Under the pieces are notes generated by a model. It had not been told where the DNA came from. It was given only the letters and a program-made list of their open reading frames with translations, and made no database searches. From contig NZ_JAHDTF010000001.1 of the NCBI RefSeq assembly GCF_018531465.1, positions 62,001 to 126,000 of the forward strand: a stretch of DNA of 64,000 nt. The letters are read 5' to 3'. This DNA is from Sphaerisporangium fuscum (lineage in GTDB: Bacteria > Actinomycetota > Actinomycetes > Streptosporangiales > Streptosporangiaceae). Position 1 is the stretch's first letter. The number at the start of each line of letters is the position of its first letter. A program made the translations under genes and the position numbers. Positions 53,214 through 62,480 of this stretch are shown here, piece after piece.

Positions 53214-54569
53214 TTGGCCGGAACACGCGTGGGCCTCACGGCCACGGCGATGGTGATGGCAGGCGCCCTCGCGGCGTGCGGCGGCGTCGGCCGGGGCGGC
53301 GGAGGCGGTACGGCCGGCGGCGGGGCGTCGAGCCTCACGACGATGGGGTTCGGGTTGCCCGACGAGATCGCCACCGTGCGCGTGGACGCGTTCAGGAAGG
53401 CCCACCCCGACGTCAAGCCGACGATCAACCAGGGGCAGTTCGACGAGCAGGCGTTCCTGTCCGCCGTCGCCGCCGGGAACCCGCCGGACGTCGTCTACAT
53501 GGCCCGCGACCGCCTCGGCAGTTACGCCGCCCGCGGCGCCATCCAGCCGCTGGACGACTGCGTCGCCAAGGAGCACATCGCGACCGGCGACTTCTACCCG
53601 GCCGCGCAGCAGCAGGTGAAGTACGGCGGCAAGTGGTACGGGATCCCCGAGTTCTCCACCTCGATCGTGCTGCTGGTGAACAACAAGGCGGCCAGGGACG
53701 CGGGGGTCGACCCGAAGACGATCGACACCTCCGACTGGAACGGGCTCGCGCGCCTGGCGACCAAGATGAACAAGATCTCCGGCGGCAGGATCGAGCGGTT
53801 CGGCTTCTATCCCAAGCTTCCCGAGTTCCTGCCGCTGTGGGCCAAGGCCAACGGCGCCGACATCCTCTCGGCGGACGGCCGCACGGCACGCCTCGACGAC
53901 CCCAAGGTCGTGGAGGCGATGGACTACGCCGCCCGGCTCGTCCGGTCGCAGGGCGGCTGGACCAAGCTGAAGGCCTTCACCGACACCTTCGACTACTTCG
54001 GCGCGGACAACCCGTTCACCAAGAACCAGATCGGCATGATGCTCACCGAGCAGTTCCTGGTCAGCGCCATGGCCGGGACCTCCCCCGACGCCGACATCAC
54101 CGTCCTGCCGTTCAAGGGACGCCACGGCGAGGTGGTGAACAACGTGAACGGCAACGCCTGGGTCGTCCCGAAGGGCGCCAGGAACGCCGGCGCGGCCTGC
54201 GCGTGGATGAAGACCATGACCGCCGCGGACACCTGGATCGCGGCGGCTCAGGCGCGGGCCGACAAGCGGGCCAAGGAGGGCAAGGTCAACATCGGCACCT
54301 ACACGGGGAACGCCAGGGCCGATGACGTGATCTTCTCCCAGATCGTGAAGCCCGGCGGGCATCCGGCCTACGACGAGGCGGTCGCCGTCATCCGCGCGGT
54401 GCAGAAGGCCGGGTTCGTCGTGCCGCAGTCGGGGGCGGCCGCCGAGTTCACCAAGGCCTGGCAGGACGCCGGGACCCGCGTGCTGCAGGGCACCCAGAAC
54501 GCCGGCGACGCCCTGCGTCAGGCCCAGGGCGAGGCGCGGCGCGCCCTGGACGAGGCGGGCCACCGGTGA
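53214..54569 (+). CDS. Sugar ABC transporter substrate-binding lipoprotein (CUT1 type)
   Basis: This 451-residue binding protein has a lipoprotein signal with LAAC at about residue 22. It has the SBP_bac_1 layout: SSLTTMGFGLPDEIATVRV, NPPDVVYMARDRLGSYAARG, WYGIPEFSTSIVLLVNNKAA and NGNAWVVPKGARNAGAACAW. TTG 53214 is chosen because GAGGGGG lies 7 nt before it and it yields a proper signal peptide; the frame is open far upstream but without a suitable start. It leads an operon with two permeases and overlaps the first by GTGA. The ligand is an oligosaccharide of unknown type; a cellulose- or xylan-derived sugar would suit the organism. Confidence 0.9.
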   Translation: MAGTRVGLTATAMVMAGALAACGGVGRGGGGGTAGGGASSLTTMGFGLPDEIATVRVDAFRKAHPDVKPTINQGQFDEQAFLSAVAAGNPPDVVYMARDRLGSYAARGAIQPLDDCVAKEHIATGDFYPAAQQQVKYGGKWYGIPEFSTSIVLLVNNKAARDAGVDPKTIDTSDWNGLARLATKMNKISGGRIERFGFYPKLPEFLPLWAKANGADILSADGRTARLDDPKVVEAMDYAARLVRSQGGWTKLKAFTDTFDYFGADNPFTKNQIGMMLTEQFLVSAMAGTSPDADITVLPFKGRHGEVVNNVNGNAWVVPKGARNAGAACAWMKTMTAADTWIAAAQARADKRAKEGKVNIGTYTGNARADDVIFSQIVKPGGHPAYDEAVAVIRAVQKAGFVVPQSGAAAEFTKAWQDAGTRVLQGTQNAGDALRQAQGEARRALDEAGHR

Positions 54570-55585
54570 CCAGGCCCGCCGGCCGGGGGAAGGGCGATCC
54601 GGGGACGGCTCCCGGGCCCGGCTCCGCGACACGGGCACGGCGCGAGGGCGGGGCGGGTCCCGGCAGGCGGGCCGGGCTGTTCCGGCGGCCCGAGACGCGG
54701 TGGGCGTACGTCTTCATGCTGCCGTGGCTCATCGGCCTGCTGGTGTTCCAGTTCGGGCCCATGGTGGCGAGCCTGGTGCTGTCGTTCACCGACTACGACC
54801 TGATCGGCGGCCCGCGCTTCGCCGGCCTCGGCAACTACGCGAAGATGGCGCAGGACCCCAAGGCGCTGCGGGCGGTCGGCACCACCCTGCTCTACACCGT
54901 GCTGCACGTGCCGCTGTCCGTCGTGCTGGCCCTCGGCCTCGCCCTTCTGCTCAACCGCGTCACCGGGCGCGCGGCCGGTGTCTTCCGCACGCTCTTCTAC
55001 CTGCCGTCCATGACCCCGTACGTCGCGGTCGGCGTGCTGTTCCTGTTCCTGCTCAACGGGCAGGCCGGCATGGTCAACCAGTTCCTCGCGCTGTTCGGGA
55101 TCTCCGGGCCGCAGTGGACGACCGACCCCGCCTGGGTGCTGCCCGGCATCGTGCTCATGTCCCTGTGGAACCTCGGCTCGACCACGATCATCCTGTTCGC
55201 GGCGCTGCGCAACGTGCCGCGCGAGCTGACCGAGGCCGCCATGATCGACGGCGCGGGCGCCTGGCAGCGGTTCCGGTCGGTGACGCTGCCGATGATCAGC
55301 TCGGCGGTGTTCTTCGTGGTGGTCATCGACACGATCGCCTCGCTGCAGATGTTCGACCAGGTGTACACCATGTTCTTCGGCAACCAGAGCGCCCAGCAGT
55401 CCTACGGCGACGCGGCCCTGTTCTACGTCGTCTATCTCTTCCAGCAGGCCTTCCAGTTCCTCCACATGGGCTACGCCTCCGCGCTGGCCTGGGTGCTGTT
55501 CCTGGTCATCGGCGCCATCACGCTCGTGCAGGTGAAGGTGGGCAACCGGCTGGTGTACTACGAGGCCGAGGAGCACCTGACATGA
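54566..55585 (+). CDS. Sugar ABC transporter permease (MalF/CebF type)
   Basis: This 339-residue permease has a basic, Gly-rich cytoplasmic leader (about 1-45) and six membrane helices, starting at WAYVFMLPWLIGLLVFQFGP. The EAA loop is ELTEAAMIDGAGAWQRFRSVTLP. The start overlaps the binding-protein stop (GTGA), and its stop overlaps the next permease (ATGA). With no ATPase gene in the operon, energy probably comes from a shared MsiK-like ATPase elsewhere, as for other CUT1 systems in actinomycetes. Confidence 0.92.
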   Translation: MTRPAGRGKGDPGTAPGPGSATRARREGGAGPGRRAGLFRRPETRWAYVFMLPWLIGLLVFQFGPMVASLVLSFTDYDLIGGPRFAGLGNYAKMAQDPKALRAVGTTLLYTVLHVPLSVVLALGLALLLNRVTGRAAGVFRTLFYLPSMTPYVAVGVLFLFLLNGQAGMVNQFLALFGISGPQWTTDPAWVLPGIVLMSLWNLGSTTIILFAALRNVPRELTEAAMIDGAGAWQRFRSVTLPMISSAVFFVVVIDTIASLQMFDQVYTMFFGNQSAQQSYGDAALFYVVYLFQQAFQFLHMGYASALAWVLFLVIGAITLVQVKVGNRLVYYEAEEHLT

Positions 55586-56496
55586 CCGCGCCCACCGCCA
55601 CCGCCACCACCGTGCCCGGTACCGTTCCGGGAGGGCGCGGCGGCACCCTGCTCGACACGGCCGGCAGGGGGACGCGCAAGGTCTTCCTGCTGACCGTGCT
55701 CGCGGCGGCCTCGGCGATCTTCCTGTACCCGTTCGTCTGGCTCGTCGTGGCCTCGCTCAAGCCGAGGGACCACACCTTCGCCGACCCGTTCCTGCCCTGG
55801 CCGAAGCCGTTCGCGCCGGGCAACTACGTGGCGGTGTGGGACGCCGCCCCGGTGCTGACCTGGCTGGTGAACTCGCTGGTCGTCGGAGTGGCGGCGGCGC
55901 TGACGGTCACCCTGTCGAGCGCGTTCGTGGCGTTCGGGTTCGCCTACTTCCGCTTCCCCGGCCGCGGCCTGCTGTTCGGCAGCGTGCTGGCCACCATGAT
56001 GCTCCCCGCCGCCGTCACGCTGGTGCCGACCTATCTCATCTGGAACGCGGTCGGGCTGACCGGCACGCAGGTGCCGCTGTGGGCGCAGAACGTCTTCGGG
56101 TCGGCGTTCTACATCTTCCTGCTCCGGCAGTTCCTGCTCGGCGTGCCCAGGTACGTCTTCGAGGCCGCCCGCGTCGACGGCGCCTCGTACTTCGACCTGT
56201 TCTGGCGCATCGCGCTGCCGCTCTCGCGTCCCGCACTGATCATCGCCTTCGTCTTCGAGCTGAAGGCGAGCTGGTTCGACCTGATGAAGCCGCTGATCTA
56301 CCTGCAGGATCCGGCGCTGTACACGCTGCCGCGCGGGCTGAAGGCGATCGTCGACCAGTTCTACCAGGGCGGCGACCCGAAGTGGGAGATCGTCCTGGCG
56401 GCGAGCGTCATCACGACGCTGCCGCTGGTGCTGGTCTTCTTCGTCGGGCAGCGCTACTTCGTGCAGGGCATCGCCACCAGCGGCCGCCGGGGATGA
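55582..56496 (+). CDS. Sugar ABC transporter permease (MalG/CebG type)
   Basis: This 304-residue permease has six helices, with FLYPFVWLVVASLKP near the N-terminus and an EAA loop YVFEAARVDGASYFDLFWRIALPLSRPAL. It lacks the usual ASGPW-like ending, and the C-terminal loop YLQDPALYTLPRGLKAIVDQF is typical. It is coupled to the upstream permease by ATGA and ends the operon; a hairpin separates it from the convergent ATPase gene. Confidence 0.92.
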   Translation: MTAPTATATTVPGTVPGGRGGTLLDTAGRGTRKVFLLTVLAAASAIFLYPFVWLVVASLKPRDHTFADPFLPWPKPFAPGNYVAVWDAAPVLTWLVNSLVVGVAAALTVTLSSAFVAFGFAYFRFPGRGLLFGSVLATMMLPAAVTLVPTYLIWNAVGLTGTQVPLWAQNVFGSAFYIFLLRQFLLGVPRYVFEAARVDGASYFDLFWRIALPLSRPALIIAFVFELKASWFDLMKPLIYLQDPALYTLPRGLKAIVDQFYQGGDPKWEIVLAASVITTLPLVLVFFVGQRYFVQGIATSGRRG

Positions 56497-56522
56497 GGGG
56501 CCGCCCTGCGGGGCGGGCTCGA

Positions 56523-56546
56523 GGGCGAGGGGGCGGGCCCTCGCCC
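56523..56546. terminator. Hairpin between convergent sugar-transporter operons
   Basis: GGGCGAGGG (56523-56531) pairs with CCCTCGCCC (56538-56546) around a 6-nt loop, in the 55-bp gap between two convergent operons; it may serve both. Confidence 0.6.
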
Positions 56547-56551
56547 CGCGC

Positions 56552-57306
<755 letters not shown>

Positions 57307-57310
<4 letters not shown>

Positions 57311-58314
57311 CGGTTCCTCCTGCGGGAGATCTGGTCCACGGTCACGGCCAGGATGACGAGGATGCCGGTGATCAGGATCTGGTAGATCGACGGTACGCCC
57401 ATCAACTGGAGGCCGTTGCGGATGACGCCGACGATGAGCGCGCCGAGCAGGGTGCCGATGACCAGGCCCCGCCCGCCGAACAGGCTCGTCCCGCCGAGGA
57501 CGACGGCGGTGATGCTGTCGAGGTTGTCGGTCTGCCCCGCCTTCGGGTCGCCGACACCCGTACGGGCGACCAGGAGCAGCGCCGCGATGCCGTACACCAC
57601 GCCGGCCAGTGTGTAGACGGTGAGCAGGACCCGCCTGGTGGGGATGCCGGTGAGGCGGGCGGCCTCGGGGTTGTTACCCACGGCGTACACCCGGCGGCCC
57701 CAGGCCGTCTGCCCCAGCACGTAAGCGAAGATCAGGAACAGCACGATGGTCAGCAGCGAGCCGTAGGTGACGTCCGTGCCGCCGATGGTGAACGTGTCGC
57801 CCAGCGCCGTCATCGCGCTCGGCAGCCCGGTGACCGTCTCCTCCTCGGAGTAGATGTGCGTGAGCGCGAAGGCGACGTTCAGCATGCCGAGGGTCACGAT
57901 GAACGGCGGCAGCGAGATCTTGGTGATGAGCAGGCCGTTGCCGAGCCCGCAGGCGGCGCAGAACCCGATGCCGATCGCTATGGCGAGCAGCGGCGGCAGG
58001 TGCCCCTCGACCGCGAGCTTCGTCATGACGATCGAGCCGAGGCCCATGATGGCGCCGTTGGACAGGTCGATGCCCGCGGTGAGGATGACGAGGGTCTGGC
58101 CGATGGCGAGCGTGCCGACCACCATGACCTGCTGGATGACCAGCGACAGGTTGCCGCCGCTGAGGAAGGTGTCGGTGCGCAGGGAGAAGAAGACGCAGGC
58201 GATCAGGAGCGCGGCCAGCGGTCCCAGCGTCGAGGCGCTGAGCATCCGATGCCAGGGCCTCGCGGCGGGCGGGGCCGGCGCCGCGCTTTCCGGGGGCGCA
58301 GTTGAGGATGTCAT
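57307..58314 (-). CDS. Sugar ABC transporter permease, CUT2 (RbsC/FrcC-like)
   Basis: This 335-residue permease has about ten hydrophobic helices of the BPD_transp_2 family. Marks are VIQQVMVVGTLAIGQTLVIL, TAGIDLSNGAIMGLGS, YAVGNNPEAARLTGIPTRR and VLGGTSLFGGRG, the standard RbsC loop. ATG 58314 has GGAG 11 nt upstream; a GTG seven codons earlier is an alternative. It lies between the binding protein and the ATPase genes. Fructose, ribose or a polyol is plausible given the PfkB kinase across the promoter. Confidence 0.9.
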
Positions 58315-58354
58315 GGCTGACGTGACTCCGCTCACATGTCGGGGATGAGGGACG

Positions 58355-58386
58355 GGCCGGTACCCTTCGGGGAGCGGGCACCGGCC
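58355..58386 (-). terminator. Stem-loop between binding-protein and permease genes
   Basis: GGCCGGT (58355-58361) pairs with ACCGGCC (58380-58386) across an 18-nt loop. Stem-loops here often let the binding-protein mRNA outlast the rest of the operon; that role is inferred. Confidence 0.4.
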
Positions 58387-58397
58387 GGCGGGGTGGT

Positions 58398-59426
58398 TCA
58401 GCCCCAGCAGTTGGCGAGGCCGAAGGCGGTGTCCTTGGCGTCGACGCCGCTCGCGGGCTGGTCGCTGATGAGGGTGACTCCGGTGTCGGTGTATCCAGAG
58501 GCCTTCTTGCCGTTCTTGGCGTAGTCGACGACCGCGTCGACGCCCTGCGAGGCCATCTTCAGCGGGTACTGCTGGGACGTCGCGGCGATCTGGCCGCTCT
58601 TGACGGCCTTGGTGCCGGTGCAGCCGCCGTCGACCGAGACGATCAGGACGTCCTTTTCGCGGCCCTTGGCCTTGAGCGCGTTGTACGCGCCAAGGGCGGC
58701 GGGCTCGTTGATGGTGTAGACGACGTTGATGTCGGGGGCCTTCTGCAGGCAGTTCTCCATCGCGGTCTGACCCTTGGCCTGGTCACCGCTGGTGTCCTGG
58801 GAGCAGACGACGGACGGGTCGCCCTCGGCGATGCCGTACCCCTTGAGGAAGCCGTCGTGACGGAGCTTGCCGACGGAAATGCCGGGCGCCAGGTCGAGGG
58901 TGGCGATCTTGGCCGGCTTGCCGGCCATCTTGGCCTTGGCGTACTGGCCGATCAGCTCGCCCGCCTTGAGGTTGTCAGTGGCGAACAGCGCGTCGGTGGC
59001 CGTCTGCGGTTCGGTCGGGGTGTCGAGGGCGATGACGAGGATGCCCTTCGCGCGGGCCTTGGCGAGCGCGGGGACGATCGCCTTGGAGTCGTTCGGGGTG
59101 ATCATGATGCCCTTGACCCCGGCGGCCATCATGTTCTCGATGGCGGTGACCTGGCCTTCGTTGTCACCGTCGAACTTGCCGGACGCGGTCATCAGGGTCA
59201 CCCCCTTGGCCTTGGCCTCGCTCTCCGCGCCTTCCTTCATCTTGACGAAGAACGGGTTGGTCTCGGTCTTGGTGATCAGCCCGACTTTCACCTCGCCGCC
59301 GTCCCCCGCTGATGCGGAGGAGGCGGTCGAGGAGCCAGAATTCCCGCAGGCGGCGAGCGTCAGCGCGCCGGCCGCCACGACGGCGAGCACAGCGGGGGTC
59401 TTCGTACGGAGGTTGGTAAGAGCCAT
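58398..59426 (-). CDS. Sugar ABC transporter substrate-binding lipoprotein, CUT2 (FrcB-like)
   Basis: This 342-residue lipoprotein has a signal ending LTLAAC at about residue 27. The Peripla_BP_4 domain has VKVGLITKTETNPFFVKMKEG, IMITPNDSKAIVPAL, ALDTPTEPQTATDALFATDN and VYTINEPAALGAYNAL, with a C-terminal Cys (GLANCWG). The NPFFVKMKEG and INEPAA patterns fit the fructose-binding FrcB group; ribose or another monosaccharide is possible. It is the first gene of the CUT2 operon, divergent from the LacI gene with three operator-like repeats between. AGGAGG sits 4 bp before its ATG. Confidence 0.92.
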   Translation of the reverse strand: MALTNLRTKTPAVLAVVAAGALTLAACGNSGSSTASSASAGDGGEVKVGLITKTETNPFFVKMKEGAESEAKAKGVTLMTASGKFDGDNEGQVTAIENMMAAGVKGIMITPNDSKAIVPALAKARAKGILVIALDTPTEPQTATDALFATDNLKAGELIGQYAKAKMAGKPAKIATLDLAPGISVGKLRHDGFLKGYGIAEGDPSVVCSQDTSGDQAKGQTAMENCLQKAPDINVVYTINEPAALGAYNALKAKGREKDVLIVSVDGGCTGTKAVKSGQIAATSQQYPLKMASQGVDAVVDYAKNGKKASGYTDTGVTLISDQPASGVDAKDTAFGLANCWG

Positions 59427-59508
59427 CAGGCCCTCCTGAGGGACATTTCCGTGACAAGTCGCCGGAAGGGGTTACGTCCAAGTTTCGCTGGCGTTATCTT
59501 GCGATGAC

Positions 59509-59545
59509 GCAAGCGTTCGCGCAAGCGTTTGCGTGCAACGCTTGC
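59509..59545. promoter_or_regulatory. Three clustered LacI operators between frcB-like and lacI genes
   Basis: GCAAGCGTTCGC (59509-59520), GCAAGCGTTTGC (59521-59532) and, inverted, GCAACGCTTGC (59535-59545) are near-palindromic LacI-type sites with an AAGCGTT centre, packed end to end about 85 bp from the transporter start and 25 bp from the LacI start. Confidence 0.8.
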
Positions 59546-59570
59546 TATTACAATCCGATAGCGAGGACAG

Positions 59571-60569
59571 ATGATCACAATGGCCGACGTCGCTCGGCAC
59601 GCCGGGGTATCGGTCTCGACCGTGTCACACGTGATCAACGAGACACGGGTGGTCAAGGAGGAGACACGGCAGCGTGTCCTCGACGCGATCAACGAAACGG
59701 GCTACATCCACAACACGATCGCCAAGTCTCTGGTCAGCGGCAGCACGAAGTCGATCGGCCTGGCCATCTCGGCCATCACGAACTTCTACTTCGCCGACAT
59801 CGTCTCCGCCATCGAGGTGGAGGTGAGCCGGGCCGGATACACGCTCCTGCTCACCGACACCCACGACGATCCCGACAACGAACTGCGTGTCGTGGCCGCG
59901 CTGCACCAGCGGCGGGTCGACGGGGTCCTGCTCGCACCCTCGACCGGGCCGCGCGGCCGGGCGCTGCGCTATCTGCACGAGGTGGGCGTGCCCACGGTGC
60001 TCGTCGACCGCTGCGCCTCACCACGCTTCGACCAGATCGGCACCGAGAACGTCGAGGCCACCGCCGAGCTGGTGGGCCATCTCGCCGGGCACGGCCACCA
60101 GAGGATCGCCATGATCTCCGGCCACTCCGGCCTGCGCACCACGGTCGAGCGCCTGGAGGGCTACCGCCAGGGCCTGCGGCGTCACGACCTCGCGTTCGAC
60201 GAACGCCTGTCGATCAGCGGGAACTCCAACGCCGACGACGCCGAGAAGGCCGTGCGCACCCTCTTCGACCGGGACGACCCGCCCACCGCGCTCGTCGTGG
60301 CCAACAACCACATGACGATCGGGGTCATGCGCGCGCTCGGCGGACTCGGCGTCGAGGTCCCGGGCGACGTCGCGCTCACGGCGTTCGACGACTTCGAGTG
60401 GGCCGCGCACTTCCGTCCGAGGCTGACCACCGTCGCGCAGCGGATCGCCGAGATCGGCGGCGGAGCCGTCCGGATGCTGCTTGAGCGCATCGAGCAGCCC
60501 GGCCGGAAACCCCGCACGGTACGGCTGCCGCCGCGGTTCATGCGCCGTGAGTCCTGCGGCTGCCCCTGA
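59571..60569 (+). CDS. LacI-family regulator of the CUT2 sugar transporter
   Basis: This 332-residue LacI regulator has HTH TMADVARHAGVSVSTVSHVI, YIHNTIAKSLVSGSTKSIG hinge and ligand domain with TDTHDDPDNELRVV, TENVEATAELVGHLAGHGH, ALTAFDDFEWAAHFRPRLTTV. The C-terminus SCGCP is unusual but complete. GAGGACAG lies directly before ATG. Tight operator repeats immediately upstream indicate control of itself, the divergent transporter and perhaps the PfkB gene that follows by 159 bp. Confidence 0.92.
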   Translation: MITMADVARHAGVSVSTVSHVINETRVVKEETRQRVLDAINETGYIHNTIAKSLVSGSTKSIGLAISAITNFYFADIVSAIEVEVSRAGYTLLLTDTHDDPDNELRVVAALHQRRVDGVLLAPSTGPRGRALRYLHEVGVPTVLVDRCASPRFDQIGTENVEATAELVGHLAGHGHQRIAMISGHSGLRTTVERLEGYRQGLRRHDLAFDERLSISGNSNADDAEKAVRTLFDRDDPPTALVVANNHMTIGVMRALGGLGVEVPGDVALTAFDDFEWAAHFRPRLTTVAQRIAEIGGGAVRMLLERIEQPGRKPRTVRLPPRFMRRESCGCP

Positions 60570-60728
60570 ACCCATCGGCGCCGCCCCGGGACGTAGGGCC
60601 GCCGCCCGAGCCCGGGACGTCGGGCCGCCCGCCCGAGCCGGAGGGCTGGTCCGGGTGACCCGCCGCCCGCCGTCAGACCCAGCTCCCCACGTCCGCCTCG
60701 CCCGAGGCCCTAGGAGAAGATCGACCCC

Positions 60729-61652
60729 ATGAACCAGCGCATCACGGTGATCGGCGAAGCCGTCGCCGACGCCTTTGTCATCCCCGGCGACGGCATGCTG
60801 GACCTGCAGGTGCGCCCCGGCGGCGGGCCGGTCAACACGGCGGTGGCACTCGGGCGGCTCGGCACGCCGACCCGGTTCCTCGGCCGCCTGTCGGACGACA
60901 CCCTCGGGCGCCTGCTCCGCGACCACCTCGCCGGCTCGGACGTCGACCTGAGCGCCTGCGTCACCGCCACCCGCCGCGCGACCCTGGCCATCACGGCCGT
61001 CGACGAGGCGGGGCAGGCCTCCTACGACTTCTACACCGAGGGCACCGCCGACTGGTTCTGGACGGAGGAGGAGCTGGCCGAGCGGGCCCCGTACGACTCC
61101 TGCTGCCTGCACGCCGGCTCGCTGGCGCTGGTGCTGGAGCCCGGCGGGCCGCGCATCGAGCGGATGCTGCGCGACGCCGGCGCCCGCGCGACGATCTCGA
61201 TCGACCCCAACGTGCGGGCGGCGCTCGTCCCCCTGGACGCCTACCGCGAGGCGCTCCCCCGCTGGGCACGGCTGGCCGACATCCTGCGGCTCAGCGACGA
61301 GGACCTGACCCATCTCGGCCTGTCCCCCGACGAGGCGGCCGACTCCTGGCACGAGCAGGGCGTACGCCTCGTCGTGGTCACCCGGGGGACCGAGGACGTC
61401 TACGCCTCGCTCGACGGCACGCGCCTCGCCGTACCGGCCGTGCGGGTGGAGGCCGTGGACACCGTCGGGGCGGGCGACACCTTCACCGCGGGCCTGCTGC
61501 ACGTGCTGGGGCGCCGGGGCCGGCTCGGCGGCCGCCTGGAGGAGCTGACCGTGACCGACGTCGAGGCCGCGATCGGCTTCGCCGTGCGCGCCGCCGCCGA
61601 GACCTGCAGGGTCCCCGGCGCCAACCCTCCGTGGGCCCACCAGCTGGTGTAG
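60729..61652 (+). CDS. PfkB-family carbohydrate kinase
   Basis: This 307-residue ribokinase-fold kinase has IGEAVADAF, GGGPVNTAVALGRLG near 31-45 (sugar-binding region) and VDTVGAGDTFTAG with the catalytic Asp and anion hole. The pattern resembles fructokinases. AGGAGA lies 8 nt before the ATG. Position downstream of the LacI regulator of a CUT2 importer suggests phosphorylation of the imported sugar to enter glycolysis. Other PfkB substrates (ribose, 2-keto-3-deoxygluconate) are not excluded. Confidence 0.9.
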   Translation: MNQRITVIGEAVADAFVIPGDGMLDLQVRPGGGPVNTAVALGRLGTPTRFLGRLSDDTLGRLLRDHLAGSDVDLSACVTATRRATLAITAVDEAGQASYDFYTEGTADWFWTEEELAERAPYDSCCLHAGSLALVLEPGGPRIERMLRDAGARATISIDPNVRAALVPLDAYREALPRWARLADILRLSDEDLTHLGLSPDEAADSWHEQGVRLVVVTRGTEDVYASLDGTRLAVPAVRVEAVDTVGAGDTFTAGLLHVLGRRGRLGGRLEELTVTDVEAAIGFAVRAAAETCRVPGANPPWAHQLV

Positions 61653-61664
61653 CCGCCGTGTGAC

Positions 61665-61692
61665 GGCCCGGCCGCCCGGACGCGGGGACGCC
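61665..61692 (+). repeat. 28-bp direct repeat, copy 1
   Basis: This 28-bp block, starting GGCCCGGCCGCC and ending GGGGACGCC, recurs exactly at 61727-61754 with a 62-bp period, in the gap after the PfkB kinase. It looks like a local tandem duplication of intergenic DNA. Confidence 0.8.
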
Positions 61693-61726
61693 ACCATGAC
61701 GATGGCCGACGCCACAGAAAAGAGCT

Positions 61727-61754
61727 GGCCCGGCCGCCCGGACGCGGGGACGCC
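61727..61754 (+). repeat. 28-bp direct repeat, copy 2
   Basis: Identical to 61665-61692. Both copies lie between the convergent PfkB and TetR genes. The 34-bp spacer is not repeated. Confidence 0.8.
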
Positions 61755-61781
61755 GGCTCCTGAGCGTCCGGGACCGCCGGT

Positions 61782-62369
61782 TCAGGCGGGTGACGCGGCC
61801 GTCGGGCGCAGGCCGTCCATCGCGAAGCCCAGCAGGCGGTCGGCCTGCTCCGGGGACATCTGCTCGCGAAGCCACGTCGCGGCGTTGACCAGCGCGAACA
61901 CGTCCGCCCCCGTCACCTCGCCGCGGACGGCGCCCGCCTCGCGCGCCCTGGCGACCAGCGCGCCGGCGATGTCCGTCATCCGCACGCAGCCGGCGTGCAG
62001 CTCGGACGCCTCGTCGCCGAGGCCGTCGGCCAGCATGCCGGCCAGCCCTCGGTACTGCGCCACGTGCTCGACGAGCGCGCGCACCCATCCCTCCAGCGCC
62101 TCCCCCGCGGACGCCTCGGCCAGCAGCCGGTCGCCGAGCTCGAACAGCTGCTCGTTGCGTTCGCGCAGCAGGGCGCCGACCAGGGCCAGGCGCGTCGGGA
62201 AGTGCCCGTAGAGCGTGCCGATGGCGACCCCGGCGCGCCGGGCGACGCTCTCCAGCGAGGTCTCAGTGCCGTGCTCCCGGAAGGCGGCGTCGGCCTCGGC
62301 CAGGAGGCGTTCGTAGTTGCGTCGCGCGTCGGCGCGGGGGCGGCGCCCTCGCGGGCTGCTGGTCTCCAT
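61782..62369 (-). CDS. TetR-family transcriptional regulator
   Basis: This 195-residue repressor has a basic leader (about 1-15) and HTH (about 15-60) with LESVARRAGVAIGTLYGHFP, then an all-helical ligand domain including LVEHVAQYRGLAGMLADGLGD and VNAATWLREQMSPEQADRLL. It is divergent from the NmrA-like gene, with two tandem palindromes between. TetR proteins of this subtype commonly repress the neighbouring reductase gene and respond to an electrophile. Confidence 0.92.
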   Translation of the reverse strand: METSSPRGRRPRADARRNYERLLAEADAAFREHGTETSLESVARRAGVAIGTLYGHFPTRLALVGALLRERNEQLFELGDRLLAEASAGEALEGWVRALVEHVAQYRGLAGMLADGLGDEASELHAGCVRMTDIAGALVARAREAGAVRGEVTGADVFALVNAATWLREQMSPEQADRLLGFAMDGLRPTAASPA

Positions 62370-62388
62370 CCGATGTCCCCTTGCTGAT

Positions 62389-62428
62389 TCGAGGCTGCCT
62401 CGATTTAATCTTCTCGAGGCCGCCTCAG
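62389..62428. promoter_or_regulatory. Tandem TetR operators
   Basis: TCGAGGCTGCCTCGA (62389-62403) is a perfect palindrome with 6-bp arms and a 3-bp centre. TCGAGGCCGCCTCAG (62414-62428) is a near copy 25 bp further. They cover the likely promoters of both divergent genes. Confidence 0.8.
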
Positions 62429-62480
62429 TTTATTGCCACGAGGCGGTCCATCTCTCCACCCCACGACTGAGGAGACTTTC

